Source: Stachybotrys elegans (taxonomy: Eukaryota > Ascomycota > Sordariomycetes > Hypocreales > Stachybotryaceae). From it: DNA of 64,000 bases. The translations under genes were made by a program, and so were the position numbers. The notes under the pieces were generated by a model that was given only the letters and a program-made list of their open reading frames with translations, did not search any database and was not told where the DNA came from. Positions 52,008 through 61,766 of this stretch are shown in pieces. The stretch is taken from positions 1,426,001 through 1,490,000 of the forward strand of contig JAGPNK010000009.1 of assembly GCA_020746835.1 (NCBI GenBank), given 5' to 3'. Positions within the stretch are counted from its first letter, which is position 1. Each line of letters begins with the position of its first letter.

Positions 52008-54881
52008 CTATCTCAGCTTGCTCTGCAGAGCCGTCTTTACTACATTTTCAAGCTCACCAACCGTCTTGCCAGCCTTGTTGGCAACCCATGTCTCCGCCTT
52101 CTCAACGAGCATCTCCCAGGAATCCTTGTCATCTGCCAACCTCGTCTTCATGTACACCATCACGCAGAGCGTGGCCAGCACGTCCGCCTCTCCCCCGTAC
52201 GCTTCCGACGACACATGGGTCTCGGCTTCGGCCTTGTTGACCCCGAGGATCTTCTCCAGAGTGGGGGACCAGGTCCAGTTCCCTTCAAAGGTCTGGAGCA
52301 TGGCAAGGCTGGTTGTCGTGTCCTTTGGATCAGTGGTCGCCTCCTCTCCGTCTTCCTCTTCCTCTTCTTCTTCCTCCTCAGTTGTCGTTTTTGACCTTCG
52401 AGAAAGAAGAGCAGATGTTAGTCCGCTCCGGGGACCGCCGCTAAATGGTACTGGCTCGCCCGGGACATAGCTAGCCGGTACCGTTCTGCTCAGGGGGGCG
52501 CTATATAGAGCTGGAGAAGCAGTACCACCGAAAGATTGACGAGCACCATCCAATGAAAGGAATGCTGTAGCAGCGGCCGGGGCAGGCGCTGGTGGAGGTG
52601 GAGGAACCGCATTGAAGCCTTGGGGCAGAGCACGGTTAAAGAGCTTTGTTGACTTCCTCCTCACCGACGCGGTTCGGTAATGTTGGACTGAGATTGTCGC
52701 ATCATCAACTTTATCCCACATGCTTGATCTCAACATATGGCTGTTCACCACGGCCATGTCACCCGACTTCTTGGCATCCGACTCAGTCTTACTACTGTCG
52801 ACAGCCACAAAGGAGCACCACTTGCCAGCGGTCTGATACTTGACGCCGAGTCTAACAGCCTCGCGCTCCACCATGTCGGAGAAGCAGGACTCGTGCGCTT
52901 CCTTGAGCAGACGACCTTTCTTGTCCTTGGCGTGGAAGATCCATCCACGACGCCCCTCGAGCTCGTGGATCGTCTTGCGGGCCGCAAGCTGGTGAATGGT
53001 GAGCCCCTTCTCGGGAAGCGTCGTCACCGGCACCTCGAGCTCCAGAGGACCATGCGCGGATGTGGCCCTCAGCACGACAGATGTGGGCTGTCTGTCAGGG
53101 GCGGAATCGGACAGCAGAACGTAGACTGTGGACCGGCTAAAGGGGAACATGGGGGGGATCTCATGGGGTGCCTGGATATATCGCGGCGTTTCAACGTGGG
53201 GAAGACGGGAGAAACGCTTGGAGGAGCTATGCGCTGGGAATTCCTTGGGGACTTCAATGGGCTCTTCTTTGAGATCGGGGTTGAAGAGCGACAATGGCTT
53301 GGTGGCGAGCTTCCTCAGCTTGGACTTTGGGGGTGAATCTGACTGGGGCGACTCTGGGATTTCCGTGACTGTGATGTTGAGCGAGTCGTTGATCTTTTCA
53401 ACCAGCATAAACTCGTCGTCGCTGTCCGAGTTCGTGTCATACTTGATCTCTAGAGTGTAGTCGGTAATATGTGGCGACAAGGCTGCCTTGAGCATACGCA
53501 CCACCTTGGACGTCATCTTCTCATTCTCGCCGACTGTCTGAGAGAAACCGTTGCCGGCCCGAGCAGCGCCCTCAATTAGGGCGTGGCTAACACCATTGCC
53601 GACGCCGAGAGTGAAGACGCGGATGGCACCTTTGCTGACGGCAACCTCGTTGTTGATGAGTTCAAACAGCCTGTCCTGCTGCCAGACCTCGCCGTCTGTC
53701 AAGAGGAAGACCTCGAGGTTGATGTCCTTGTAGCGACGAGAAAAGGTCTCACGGAGGGGCTCGTACATTTCCGTGCCGCCAAAGTCGGCCTGGACCTTTG
53801 CCACGTATTTTGTGGCTTCCTGCAGCGACTCCTGCGTGTAGGATTTCGATTTGGACCATAGGAACTCGTGTCTGGAGCCGAAGCTGCATATATTGAACTT
53901 GGCGCCGATGGGAAGTGATCGGAGGAAAATCTGGAGGGCGCTGATGAGGTTGGGGATATTGTTTCCGACGCCCATGCTGCCGCTTCGGTCGCAGATAAAG
54001 ACGACCTCGGGCGTCTCAGCAGGTAGAGCAAACTTGGGGACGAGGGTCGCCGTCAGGGCACGCTGGTTGGGCAGCGTGGGATGCGTCTCGAGGAGCGCCC
54101 AGGGGTTGCCGAGGTTGGTGGCTGTGATTTGGACGACAAAGTCTTTGTCCAGGGCCGTGCTGCCGAGAGAAAGAGATGCCGACGCCTTTTGCATGCATGG
54201 CTCGGCCGAAGGGTCGGTTGAGGTTGTGCCTATGCTGACGGAAATGGGATGAGAGGGCGATTGGACAGAGCGGATGACCGAGTCCTTGAACATCTGGATA
54301 TCCACGGTGAAGGTGATGCCCTCCTCGGTTGTGGGCGTATAATATTTGCCCTTGGAATCTGGGAGCAGACGAGGCCAGCTTTCATGGCTTGCATGGCCGT
54401 AGCGAGGAGCGATGCTAGTAGGTATGGTCAAGCGAATGCCATCCGTCTCGGCATCATGCTTGAGCTCGGCGAGATAGGTGATTTCGACCTCGATGGTTTC
54501 ATTGGCAGGAACATTGCCGAGAGAAGTGGTAAAGACGTCCGAGGCATCGGGCGACATCTCCAACAAGGCAGCGGTGCTACCCGAGTCTATGGCGGCCTTG
54601 TATTCGGACCTGGCCTCCTCCCGCTCCTTGACGACGCCTTGGATGACGCGGGCGCCGATGACGCACTTAAAGGAGACGACGGAGACGCCATCGTAGATGG
54701 GGAAGAAGTAGCGGACCTCGTTGAGGGGCCTATCTTGGGGGTTGATGAAGGTCTGCTTGAGGACGGTGCGGGACGAGGTGGTGAAGATGTTGGTGTAGGC
54801 TTCTGGTTTGAGGAGGGGGAGATAGAGGTTCTCTTTCGGGATAAGACAGCCGCAGAATGGCCACCGACGAGTCTGAGCCAT
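52008..54881 (-). CDS. VIT and von Willebrand A domain protein
   Basis: A single minus-strand exon. The ATG at 54881 (MAQTRRWPFCGC) gives 957 residues; an in-frame ATG at 54956 adds a Pro/Ser-rich 25. An N-terminal VIT domain (about residues 15-150; SRTVLKQTFINP, YFFPIYDGVSVVSFKCVIG, RVIQGVVKEREEARSEYKAA) precedes a vWA domain (about 270-440) with an intact MIDAS, VVFICDRSGSMG, plus GGTEMYEPL and LLTDGEVW. The pairing resembles inter-alpha-trypsin inhibitor heavy chains and PARP4, but no signal peptide is present, so it is intracellular. The tail holds a GKWCSFVAVDSS segment, Ala/Pro linkers and an E9 run near 52360-52385 before a final helical domain. Fungal members have no settled role; a metal-dependent protein-interaction scaffold is likely. 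Confidence 0.88.
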   Translation of the reverse strand: MAQTRRWPFCGCLIPKENLYLPLLKPEAYTNIFTTSSRTVLKQTFINPQDRPLNEVRYFFPIYDGVSVVSFKCVIGARVIQGVVKEREEARSEYKAAIDSGSTAALLEMSPDASDVFTTSLGNVPANETIEVEITYLAELKHDAETDGIRLTIPTSIAPRYGHASHESWPRLLPDSKGKYYTPTTEEGITFTVDIQMFKDSVIRSVQSPSHPISVSIGTTSTDPSAEPCMQKASASLSLGSTALDKDFVVQITATNLGNPWALLETHPTLPNQRALTATLVPKFALPAETPEVVFICDRSGSMGVGNNIPNLISALQIFLRSLPIGAKFNICSFGSRHEFLWSKSKSYTQESLQEATKYVAKVQADFGGTEMYEPLRETFSRRYKDINLEVFLLTDGEVWQQDRLFELINNEVAVSKGAIRVFTLGVGNGVSHALIEGAARAGNGFSQTVGENEKMTSKVVRMLKAALSPHITDYTLEIKYDTNSDSDDEFMLVEKINDSLNITVTEIPESPQSDSPPKSKLRKLATKPLSLFNPDLKEEPIEVPKEFPAHSSSKRFSRLPHVETPRYIQAPHEIPPMFPFSRSTVYVLLSDSAPDRQPTSVVLRATSAHGPLELEVPVTTLPEKGLTIHQLAARKTIHELEGRRGWIFHAKDKKGRLLKEAHESCFSDMVEREAVRLGVKYQTAGKWCSFVAVDSSKTESDAKKSGDMAVVNSHMLRSSMWDKVDDATISVQHYRTASVRRKSTKLFNRALPQGFNAVPPPPPAPAPAAATAFLSLDGARQSFGGTASPALYSAPLSRTVPASYVPGEPVPFSGGPRSGLTSALLSRRSKTTTEEEEEEEEEDGEEATTDPKDTTTSLAMLQTFEGNWTWSPTLEKILGVNKAEAETHVSSEAYGGEADVLATLCVMVYMKTRLADDKDSWEMLVEKAETWVANKAGKTVGELENVVKTALQSKLR

Positions 54882-55383
54882 TGTGGGAGAGGGATGTTGG
54901 GGTGGCGAAGCTGCTGTTGATGAATTGGGGTCTGTATTGTAGAAGATATCGTGCAATTGGACGGTGATGTTTAGAACAGACGGGATATTTGTGAGTATTG
55001 GGGAGAGAGCAATGCAGGAACCAAGTTCAATTCAATCTACCACTGGGCAAGCATGATAAATAAATAGGTAGTCAAGGCAAGGTGAACCATGGATGGCTTG
55101 TGATATGATACGACGCAAGTGCAGGAACAGGCACCACGATATGCCAAGGCAGACTGGCTGGAGCCTAGAAGTGGCGCTTTTAGATGCAAGCTGAAGACCC
55201 CGCGCCGCGCCAGCGACTTGTAGCGGGCGAGCCAAGGTGCTGGCCAGGTGCACGGCTCCGTTTGCCGTGGCTCAGACGAGATGGATTGATTGAATTGAAT
55301 GGAGTTGAAGTTGGAATTGAAGTTGGGGGCGATTCGGGACTGAGTCACACCGAGCCTTAGGCAACCAATTATGAAATAGGCAG
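54882..55383. other. Intergenic, no gene recognised
   Basis: A 502-bp spacer between two minus-strand genes, with several short repeats of GAATTGAA type near 55292-55324. Confidence 0.45.
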
Positions 55384-55908
55384 CTACAGGGTAACCATCT
55401 TTCCTTGGCTGCCATCAACAGACCCGATGGACAAGATATCGTGCAGTATCTGAAGCCAGACACCATCCTCCCTCCGCCACCAGTACTGCACCTTGACCAT
55501 CATGCCCGTGTCCCTCCCGTCGTCGTCCCACAGGTCCACCCTCATGCCCACCCAGCCCTCCCTTGCCGCCTGCTCCCGCACCTCCTCCACCGACGTGAAG
55601 CCTGCCGGTCCCAGATACTCCTCGCTGCCAAAGTCCCTCCTCTCCTCCTCGGTGAGGGGCCGCATGGTAAAAATGCCTTTATGCGTAGGCGAGTCCGATA
55701 TCAGATGCTTGAACTTGTCGCCTGCCTCGTGTAGATAGGCCACGATGGCATCTCGGTCTCGCGCCGCGTAGGATGGGTCGCTCCGGCATATCTGGCGGCA
55801 GGATGGCGAGAAGAAGGCCTTCTTTTCTTCGGGGCTTGGAGTGCTCCAGTAGGTGGCATATATCTCCCGGAGGTGGGCGTGCACCTCCGATTCTGTTTCG
55901 GTAGTCAT
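55384..55908 (-). CDS. Small SnoaL/NTF2-like protein
   Basis: A single exon of 174 residues without signal peptide. The layout (HLREIYATYWSTPSPEEKKAFFSPSC, then helical AIVAYLHEAGDKFKHL, then strands with WVGMRVDLWDDDGRDTGMMVKVQYWWRREDGVWLQILHDIL) fits the cone-shaped NTF2/SnoaL fold used by many small-molecule enzymes and polyketide cyclases. Key catalytic residues cannot be assigned. The paired W residues in the last strands are common in such fungal hypotheticals. Function unknown. Confidence 0.72.
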   Translation of the reverse strand: MTTETESEVHAHLREIYATYWSTPSPEEKKAFFSPSCRQICRSDPSYAARDRDAIVAYLHEAGDKFKHLISDSPTHKGIFTMRPLTEEERRDFGSEEYLGPAGFTSVEEVREQAAREGWVGMRVDLWDDDGRDTGMMVKVQYWWRREDGVWLQILHDILSIGSVDGSQGKMVTL

Positions 55909-56181
55909 GACAATGCAATGAAAAACAATAATGCCCGTTCAACGTTTGATCGTTATGGAGAGAAACGTCTCGCTTATAACTCCTCCTGCACACGTATTGC
56001 TTGGGCCTAGCGTGTAACAACAACCTTCGCTTATGAATCACGACTGAGAAGCCACGTATATCTCCTTGACATAATGTAGCGGGAAAATGTCATATTCTAT
56101 TTGACCAGATTGGGTATCTAAAGCCGAAAACCGAGAACCATGAACGAAAAAGCACAAATCATTCCTTCACACAAGGCATAA

Positions 56182-58170
56182 CTACCACTCGAGGCGGTCG
56201 TCGCAGATGAGCCGCACGTCGGCCCGTTCCTCGCCCTTCCACACCTTGCCGCCCGAGTTGCTGGCCGCCACGATCCTGCGCAGGTCGCTGATCATGCCGC
56301 CCGGCCCGCTGGCAATCACCGACGTCGGGCCTCGGATCGTGCCGCCCACAAAGTCGGCGACCAGCTTGGCCAGGTCCGGGTGGCGCTGCTCGTCCGAGGC
56401 GCCGGCCCCCGTCTTCTTGACCGGCGCGTCTTCGCCGCAGTCGCAGACCTCGGCCGCCTGGGTCGACGCCGCCGAGGACGGCACCTCAATCTCGTCGACC
56501 TTGTCCGTCGCCACCTTCTTGTCCCCGGCCACGCTGGTCTTCTCGTCGTCCGATAGAGACATCTTGCTGGCGCTGGAGTCGCGGGTGGCAAAGATGCGGA
56601 TGGTGAGGTTCAGGGCCACCTTGGCCTTTTGCAGAATCTCCATCTCCTCCTTGATCCACTCCACGTCGCGGGTGTGGCGCACCGCCCAGATGAGCTCCAG
56701 CTTGCGGTCGCGCGACAGGGGCGAGCGCGCCAGCTCCAAGAGGACGGGGAGGACGTAGGTGATGCCGGTACCTCCAGCGACGCAGATGATGTTGGTGTCG
56801 TTGTTGATCTCCTCCATGATGTTCTCGCCGTAGGCGCCCGTGGCGATGATCGGGGTGACGGCTGAAGCGCTCGACTCGAGCTTCTTGGCGACAAGGTCGG
56901 CGACCTTCTTGGTCTCGCCGCCCTTGGCACGCAGAATGTACGAGTGCCTGACCTTGCCCTTTTCAACCTTGGGGGCGTTGAGCGGGGTGAAAGGGTGCGA
57001 CTGCCAGACGCTGCCCTCGGTGAAGCACAGGTAGTAGTGCTGGCCGATGATCCAGGGGTCCTGGTTCATCTCAAACTCAAGACGGATGACATCTCCGTAG
57101 TCGGCATCGGGGAAGCGGGCCATGGTGGCCTGAGCCGGGCGGAAGCCCATGCCGCCCCCGGGCAGGTGGCCGTAGTGCAGGAGCGCGGTGCGGATGAGGC
57201 GGGCGCCGCGGTCGAGGAACCAGAAGAGCAGCGAGGGCAGCAGGAAGCACTTGAGCTGCTCCCAGTGGCCCCAGCAGGCGCCGATGTAGACCATGGCGAT
57301 GACGTAGTGCGCCTTGCGGAAGAATTCGTAGCCGGTGAGGCGGATGGCCCAGGGGGTGCTGAGGATGACGAGGAAGGTCAGGAGGATCATGGCGACGATA
57401 CCCCAGACCATGTACTCCTGGGTAATCCACTCAACGGCGACGGTGGGCTGAGGCTGGTACAGACGGACCTCGATAACACACCAGCCAATGGTGTGGAGGG
57501 CGCTCTGGACAAAGATGATGTAGCCAAGCCAGCGGTGCATGAAGTTGAAGCTCTGGTATGGCACGCCGGTGAGCAGAGACAGCAGCGACTCGCGGTTGCA
57601 CAGCATGATGGACAAGGGCGTCAGGGCGTAGGCGAGGACACCGATGCGGTCGGACCAGGGGCCGAGCGAGCTGCGCGTGTTGTAGACGCCCGGCATGTTC
57701 TTGACGGGCGTGATCCACATGTTGTAGGTGATGCCGACAAAGGTGAAGATGGTGATGTAGGCCCAGAGGGCGCCGAGGAGGACGACCTGCAGGCGCGTGG
57801 TGCGGCCAAAGACGAGGCGCGAGGCGTCCGGCAGCAGAAAGCGACGGAGTCCCGCGGCGGCAGCACGGCGCAGCTTGCCGAGACCGCCGGGAGCAGCAGC
57901 AGGGGCGGAGACGGCCGAGTACCTGGCACGGCTGGAGCGGTAGTAGAGGGCCCAGATGAAGATGATGGCGGCGAGGGTCAGCCAGATGACGCCCGTGTAG
58001 ATCATGCCGACGTCGTGAGAGCCGTAGACGACGTCGAGGTACTCGCAGGAGCCCGGGTCGTTGGTGCAGGGGACGACACGCATGGCATATCCCCAGTGCG
58101 GCTCCAGGGACGCGGCCGAGTCCATGTCCTGGATGTGCCGGGGCTCGAGGGAGCCATTGGTGGAAGACAT
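56182..58170 (-). CDS. Ferric/cupric reductase-type transmembrane metalloreductase
   Basis: A single minus-strand exon of 662 residues from the ATG at 58170 (an ATG at 58266 would add 32). A luminal/extracellular N terminus leads to a cluster of membrane helices with the two bis-heme His pairs: FMHRWLGYIIFVQSALHTIG and RKAHYVIAMVYIGACWGHWE, each pair 14 residues apart. The C-terminal half carries the FAD motif HPFTPLN, the NADPH loop VAGGTGITYVLPV and the closing ASGPGGM. It moves electrons from cytosolic NADPH across the plasma membrane to reduce Fe(III) or Cu(II) outside. A linker (about residues 540-590) with VCDCGED is unusual. Divergence from a Ctr copper transporter, with a shared promoter full of TGCTCA sites, points to cupric reduction for copper uptake. 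Confidence 0.92.
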   Translation of the reverse strand: MSSTNGSLEPRHIQDMDSAASLEPHWGYAMRVVPCTNDPGSCEYLDVVYGSHDVGMIYTGVIWLTLAAIIFIWALYYRSSRARYSAVSAPAAAPGGLGKLRRAAAAGLRRFLLPDASRLVFGRTTRLQVVLLGALWAYITIFTFVGITYNMWITPVKNMPGVYNTRSSLGPWSDRIGVLAYALTPLSIMLCNRESLLSLLTGVPYQSFNFMHRWLGYIIFVQSALHTIGWCVIEVRLYQPQPTVAVEWITQEYMVWGIVAMILLTFLVILSTPWAIRLTGYEFFRKAHYVIAMVYIGACWGHWEQLKCFLLPSLLFWFLDRGARLIRTALLHYGHLPGGGMGFRPAQATMARFPDADYGDVIRLEFEMNQDPWIIGQHYYLCFTEGSVWQSHPFTPLNAPKVEKGKVRHSYILRAKGGETKKVADLVAKKLESSASAVTPIIATGAYGENIMEEINNDTNIICVAGGTGITYVLPVLLELARSPLSRDRKLELIWAVRHTRDVEWIKEEMEILQKAKVALNLTIRIFATRDSSASKMSLSDDEKTSVAGDKKVATDKVDEIEVPSSAASTQAAEVCDCGEDAPVKKTGAGASDEQRHPDLAKLVADFVGGTIRGPTSVIASGPGGMISDLRRIVAASNSGGKVWKGEERADVRLICDDRLEW

Positions 58171-59538
58171 GGTGCTCGGTATGGTTGTAAGGGGAAGAGG
58201 ACTGCCCTGTTCACGAGCTGATGGTGGTCGACCTCTTCTTATCCCCAGAGAGAGAAGAGGAGACAAGAGTTGAAGAGGGAAGTGACGGACGCAAGGCTAC
58301 CGAGAGAGGGCTGGGACCAGGAGCCAAGAACGGAGAATATAAGATATACATATGAGGTGCGAAGCGCATGGCCCGGTCTGCCGAGCAGCCGGAGCCATGG
58401 TTGGTTCCCGCCGTCGCACCAGCGGCAAGCCGATGGGCCAGGACGTTCGTCGTCTTTGCCACCGCTAGGCCCAGACATCCTTCTCTATCCTTCTCTTCGT
58501 GCCCGCGGGGGTTCCTTGATGCTTCGGCCCCAACGCTGTTTGTGGCATCCATAAGTGGAGGTGAGGTGCGATGTGAGATGCGAAATGGCGCGGGCGGTGG
58601 AGAGCCCCAGGGCCCGTGAGCTGCCCGATTGAGCACAATTGAGCAAGTTTTTCTTCTTCTGTTTCGCCAAGGCCTCTTAGCTTACCTTACCTCAGTCTAT
58701 TCTGCTCAGAGCCGACTTCAACCTTGGCTTCATTAATCAATTCTCAATGGCCTCTGAGATTGGCAGCTCGGGACCAACAAGCCCATTTACTGCTTCAAGA
58801 AAGACGAGAAATTGCCCTCTGACGAAATAAAAACCTGCTCATGGAACCCAACAACCAGCTTGAAACAAACTCTCTCAAACCTTTGTTCCAAAACCATGGA
58901 CCATGGACCAACGGAACTCTGCTTGTTTAGCCCCCGCCGCTAAGTAAACAATGGAACTGCAAGATAACAACTCCAGAAACCTGCTCATCCCGCCTCGGCA
59001 TGCCCCCGGCCTAGCCTTCCCGTCCCCTCCTCCTCCCTCCCTCCCTCCAGCGATAACTTCAGGTGGCGATACAACCACAGACACCCTCTAGCTGACGCTT
59101 AGCTCATAATCTGCTCAATCCGCGCACCTGGCCGCTCACTATTGGTCTACCCCAGCCCCAGGCAACTTAATCCCTACCTACTTTATCTTTACCTTTACCT
59201 TTAACATAGACAGACAGACACCTTGATGGCTTCCTGGCCTTAATTTACCACTTCTTCCTTTTTCCCTCTCGCTTCTTTCCTTCTCAATTCTTCTCGTCTC
59301 CTCCCCACGTGAACGCGCCAGACCTCATTCGGCCGCCTTTGTCTCACCACCAAGAAACGGATCACGACGCCCCTCTTGCCTGGCTCCAGCGCCCCCGAGA
59401 CCTCCCAATCTTGCTCATCGTCCTTTATCAGCCATTGCGCCCGGCCCTCTCCCCTTCTCCCACCCTTCCTCTCCCGCCCACCATAGTCCAAGCCAACCCT
59501 CTGTTCTCCCACCTCGAAGAAGCCATCACCAAGTAGCC
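58171..59538. promoter_or_regulatory. Shared promoter of metalloreductase and copper transporter
   Basis: 1.37 kb between the two divergent genes. It holds seven TGCTCA cores (listed separately), CT-rich blocks (about 59024-59048) and a tandem CTTTAC stretch (about 59185-59203). Confidence 0.7.
58630..59417. promoter_or_regulatory. Cluster of seven Mac1-type copper-response cores (TGCTCA)
   Basis: TGAGCACA at 58630-58637 is the exact reverse of TGTGCTCA, the site reported for the Aspergillus fumigatus Mac1 regulator. CTTGCTCA (reverse) lies at 58640-58647; TCTGCTCA at 58701-58708; CCTGCTCA at 58834-58841 and 58980-58987; TCTGCTCA at 59110-59117; CTTGCTCA at 59410-59417. Chance predicts fewer than one TGCTCA core on both strands in 1.37 kb. 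Confidence 0.65.
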
Positions 59539-60152
59539 ATGTCTCACTCTCACGGCGGCATGACCGAGCCCGGCGAGTGCAAGGTCGACGTACGTCCCCC
59601 TTCCCCCAAACCTCGAAAAGACGGCATCCCCGCTAACACCCTTGATAGATGCTCTGGAATTGGACCACCATCGACGCCTGCTTCCTCTCCTCTTCCTGGC
59701 GCATCACCAGCAACGGCACCTTCGCCGCCACCTGCATCGGCGTCATCCTGCTCGTCATCGCCGTCGAGTTCTTCCGCCGAGTCGGCAAGGAGTACGACGC
59801 CCTCCTCATGCGCCAGTTCCAGCGCCGCGCCGCCATGGAGGCTCCCGCCCTCGCCGCCAGGGGTTGCGCCGGCGGCATCGACGACGTGGCCATCAAGACC
59901 TTCACCTTCCGGGCCTCGCCCCTCCAGCAGCTCGCCCGCGCCCTGCTCCACGCCATCACCTTCGCCGGCGCCTACATCACCATGCTGCTCGCCATGTACT
60001 TCAACGGCTACATCATCATCTGCATCTTCATCGGCGCCGCCCTCGGCAAGTTCCTCTGCGACTGGCTCTCCGTCACCATCGACCTCGAGGCCTACACTCA
60101 GGGCCGCGCAGAGGCCAAGGGTATCGAGGAGACGACTGTGTGCTGCGGTTAA
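59539..60152 (+). CDS. Ctr-type high-affinity copper transporter
   Basis: Exons 59539-59589 and 59649-60152 (59-bp intron) encode 184 residues. The short N terminus has a His/Met cluster (MSHSHGGM) and MLWNWTT, followed by the SSSWRI segment before helix 1. Helix 2 holds the MxxxM copper filter (ITMLLAMYF) and helix 3 the GxxxG packing motif (IGAALGKFL). The tail ends in a Cys pair (VCCG), as in metal-donating Ctr C termini. It imports Cu(I) as a trimer at the plasma membrane or releases it from the vacuole; the length fits the Ctr4/CtrA branch. It is divergent from the metalloreductase gene that could supply its Cu(I). Confidence 0.93.
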
Positions 60153-61766
60153 GCTCTACTGCCGTTTTGTCACGACTGCGTTTTGCTTCCAGCTGCTTTC
60201 TTTATAGATCTATCGTTTTTTTCTTCTTCTTACCGCTCTAGGTGCGTAAGACGGTGTTAGGCGTCGAGGAAATGGCGTGGAACCGCACAAGGAGGCATCT
60301 TTGCCTATAATTTGCTGCTTCCATGCTCTGGGATACCCTTTTCGCACGATGTGTTCATAGTATGTCCCGTATTAGAGGCGATACTTTTGGGCTTTACGAA
60401 TACAGAACAAAATAAACTTACGAGCTATCCATGAACTAACCTCTTAACGTGGGTACGCTGTGTCATAAATGGGACCTTCTCGTCGCCGTCCCCCCCCGGA
60501 GGCCCCTGCCGGGGAGGCCGGCCTCGCCTTCGGCTCGAAACCTGTTCTTTGTGCACACAACCGTCTCTTTCTGACATGCGCATATACGAACGCTGTGCAA
60601 TGCATCCCGGTGGCAGGCTAGTGTCGGCAAGGCAATATCCGACGTCAATAGGGCATGAGCCTCCAACTGGTGCGATATAGAATCAAGAACGGCAGAGGAA
60701 AACGTACGCACCCACACGCAGTCATACGTTACATGGCCGTTATATCAAACTTTGAAGGAAACCTAATACGTCGGGCCTGCCATCTTGGATCCGCATATCC
60801 TTCCCCTCTGAGAAGTTGGGAGATGCAACTTCAGCGGATGTATTGGAGCCATCTTGATCCAACCCCAGTAATGGTATTTACGTGGTGCTCTGTAGGTAGG
60901 AGCTTGATGTCACACATCAGAATAAGCAGCCCATCACCTGCTCATGCCGATACGACCCTCCCCTCACCAACCATGTCGCACTCCTCATCTGTCAAGCCAT
61001 GCATGCACGCATCGCCGGCGCACTCAATCTCCTGATCATCTGCGCCGCCCATCACGATGCCCTGATCTAACCAGCCATCCTCTGCCAGAACAGGCAGGTC
61101 GCTGCCAGACGCGAATTCTTGTTTTCCGTCTCGCTCGATGCCCTCACGTCTTGTTCCCGTCCTCATGCCGCTGGCCATCCTGGCATTACCCCACACTTGT
61201 TCGGCATTTGCATGCATGCACTCTATGTAGGAGCACCAGGCCCGTTCTTCTCCGCATGCCCTCCGCATTCTTGGCACTCGGCCCATGTCTGGCCGGCAGA
61301 CCGTAGCTTTCCTTATGCTGCGTATTCCCATCGTGACGATCACCCGGCAAAGGGAGCCAGCACACGACCTCTGAATGGTCGCTCATTACCTCATGCCAGC
61401 GTATCATCTCTCCCGCTTCCAGGCACCCCTCTTTCCCCGCGATTTCCAGCGCCAGCATCAGACGAGCTTGACCCTTCGCAATCCCCTGCCCTCCGACATG
61501 ACCCCGAGGGAGGCACGTCATGGACTGTTGGTGCAGCAGGTTGTGTGAGGATCGTCGTCCTTGAGCCGAGTCATGAGACATGTGGGTGACTGGCTCGTGA
61601 GCTTTGCCAAAGTTGTAAAGTATATGACTCCGCGTATTCGCAGTGAACCGTGGTCCGACCACTTGCCGGAGCTGTTTGGCCAGAGCTCTTTAGAAGACGG
61701 CCGTTTTGTGTGCAACTTTGTTCTCGTTCAGTCAAGCTGCTCCTTGCTCTTGCTCTTGCCCTTATC
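60153..61766. other. Intergenic, no gene recognised
   Basis: About 1.6 kb. It holds a GC-rich block with a perfect 12-bp palindrome (60514-60525); no supported gene. Confidence 0.5.
60491..60525. repeat. GC-rich block with palindrome GAGGCCGGCCTC
   Basis: A C8 run, CCCC-TGCC-GGGG and the perfect palindrome GAGGCCGGCCTC (60514-60525) follow one another. The reverse strand shares CCGGCAGGGG with the cluster at 31056-31099. Confidence 0.45.

Noticed and set aside
56944..58221. 425-codon plus-strand open frame
   Set aside because: Antisense shadow of the metalloreductase gene, which has full heme, FAD and NADPH motifs.
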